DNA from: an uncultured Alphaproteobacteria bacterium
GTDB lineage: Bacteria; Pseudomonadota; Alphaproteobacteria; Puniceispirillales; Puniceispirillaceae
Reading direction: 5' to 3'
Length of the DNA stretch: 15,908 nt
Assembly: GCA_913042065.1 (NCBI GenBank)
Contig: CAJWKB010000019.1
Location: 1 to 15,908 of the forward strand
Part shown: piece by piece, positions 15,072 through 15,908 of the stretch
Layout: each line of letters starts with the position of its first letter
Numbering within the stretch: position 1 is the stretch's first letter
Notes under the pieces: generated by a model
Told to the model about the DNA's origin: nothing
Database searches by the model: none
What the model saw: only the letters and a program-made list of their open reading frames with translations
Program-made: the position numbers and the translations under genes

Positions 15072-15908
15072 TGGCTGGTCGTGATGTTGGGAAATTGATA
15101 GTCAATGACGACTCACTCTATACTAGCTTGTGGCGCCGGTGGCTGCAGCCACTTGAGTCGGTAAAAGAGAATTCGTCTCCGCCACTAGATATCGCGCAGC
15201 TTGAGATGGAGATCGAATTGGCGGTATCTGGCACCGATGTGAAATTTCGTAAGGCGATCCTGACAACGGTGAAAGCAGCCCTGTCATCTGCCTTGCAAAC
15301 CCTAGAAAGCGATTTTGCTATACATAATGATGGTGCTGTATATGTCGGGCGGCATACCTGGATCATGGACCTTCTAGTAAGCTTTATTGTCGCACAGGCC
15401 GGCAAGCGATTTCGCCTCGATGGCAAGAAACATCGGATGGCAGTTGTCGCTGTTGGTGGTTACGGGCGAGGTGAGCTAGCTCCGTTTTCAGACATTGATA
15501 TTCTTTTTTTAATGTCTGAGACGCAAGCTTTGGAAATTGAGAAAACAATCGAATTCAGCCTTTATCTATTGTGGGACTTGGGCCTGAAAGTTGGTCATGC
15601 AACGCGGACTGTGCGCGAAACCATCGACACGGCGAAAGCCGACCAGACAGTGCAAACGGGTTTGCTTGAAATGCGGAAAATCTGCGGCCACCAGCAATTA
15701 TACAGGCAATTGGAGAGCGCTGTGGCGGCTATTGTCAGCAAGACCAAGACCAGTGATTTTGTTGAGCAGAAACTCATCGAGCGAGACCAGCGCCATGCGC
15801 GCCTTGGTGCAACGCGCTATGTTGTCGAACCCAACATCAAGGACGGCAAGGGTGGTCTGCGTGATCTTCATACATTGTTCTGGATAATCAAATTCGCCTA
15901 TCGGTCAA
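15068..15908 (+). CDS. glnD: Bifunctional PII uridylyltransferase/uridylyl-removing enzyme, N-terminal part
   Basis: The frame runs open from ATG 15068 past the right edge, covering about 280 residues of a protein usually near 900. The nucleotidyltransferase motif VAVGGYGRGELAPFSDIDIL is intact, with G130-G131 and metal-binding D142 and D144. Further on, ERDQRHARLGATRYVVEPNI and KDGKGGLRDLHTLFW (just before the edge) are GlnD hallmarks that follow the transferase domain. GlnD uridylylates and deuridylylates PII proteins in response to glutamine, and so controls nitrogen assimilation. The HD and ACT domains are outside the window. The first ATG overlaps the mutS stop (ATGA). A second ATG at 15071 is better spaced from GGGAG, so the start is uncertain by one codon. 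The mutS-glnD order is common in Alphaproteobacteria. Confidence 0.95.
   Translation, partial: MMAGRDVGKLIVNDDSLYTSLWRRWLQPLESVKENSSPPLDIAQLEMEIELAVSGTDVKFRKAILTTVKAALSSALQTLESDFAIHNDGAVYVGRHTWIMDLLVSFIVAQAGKRFRLDGKKHRMAVVAVGGYGRGELAPFSDIDILFLMSETQALEIEKTIEFSLYLLWDLGLKVGHATRTVRETIDTAKADQTVQTGLLEMRKICGHQQLYRQLESAVAAIVSKTKTSDFVEQKLIERDQRHARLGATRYVVEPNIKDGKGGLRDLHTLFWIIKFAYRS

Overview
The window looks like chromosomal DNA from an alphaproteobacterium. Its base composition is moderate, with roughly half G+C judged by eye. The gene order mutS-glnD, the NADP-type malic enzyme fused to a phosphotransacetylase-like domain, the adenosine-kinase-like PfkB protein and the BMP transporter type all fit Alphaproteobacteria. 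A marine SAR116/Puniceispirillum-like lineage is my best guess. That is inference from gene content and composition, not a database result. No rRNA, tRNA, CRISPR array, insertion sequence or phage gene was seen.

Region 1 (1-7517, all minus strand) is one tight eight-gene nucleoside uptake and salvage operon. In transcription order it encodes a ribokinase-like PfkB kinase, an inosine/uridine-type nucleoside hydrolase, an IPNS-like 2-oxoglutarate/Fe(II) oxygenase, a BMP-family periplasmic binding protein, a double ABC ATPase, two BPD_transp_2 permeases and cytidine deaminase (cut by the left edge). Genes overlap or are separated by no more than about 25 bases. The simplest model is that nucleosides are captured and imported by the BMP/ABC system, cytidine is deaminated, the N-glycosidic bond is hydrolysed, and the ribose is phosphorylated. 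The oxygenase is the unexplained member and may act on a nucleoside or a free base.

Region 2 (7518-7951) has no intact gene. Its right part holds what I read as a decayed endonuclease III (nth) fragment on the plus strand. It is colinear with the N-terminal third of the family, but carries two in-frame stops, a one-base frameshift at a T run, and a truncation against the next gene. The left part holds the probable operon promoter.

Region 3 (7952-12229) contains an acidic lipoprotein of unknown function (minus), a divergent adenosine-kinase-like PfkB gene (plus) with a good sigma70-like promoter, and maeB (minus), which converges on the kinase gene with only 19 bases between them.

Region 4 (12230-15908) contains mutS (plus), divergent from maeB, followed by glnD. 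The mutS stop overlaps the glnD start as ATGA, and glnD runs off the right edge.

The most notable observations are the nth relic and the 2OG-Fe(II) oxygenase built into a nucleoside import operon. The rest of the window is ordinary housekeeping content.
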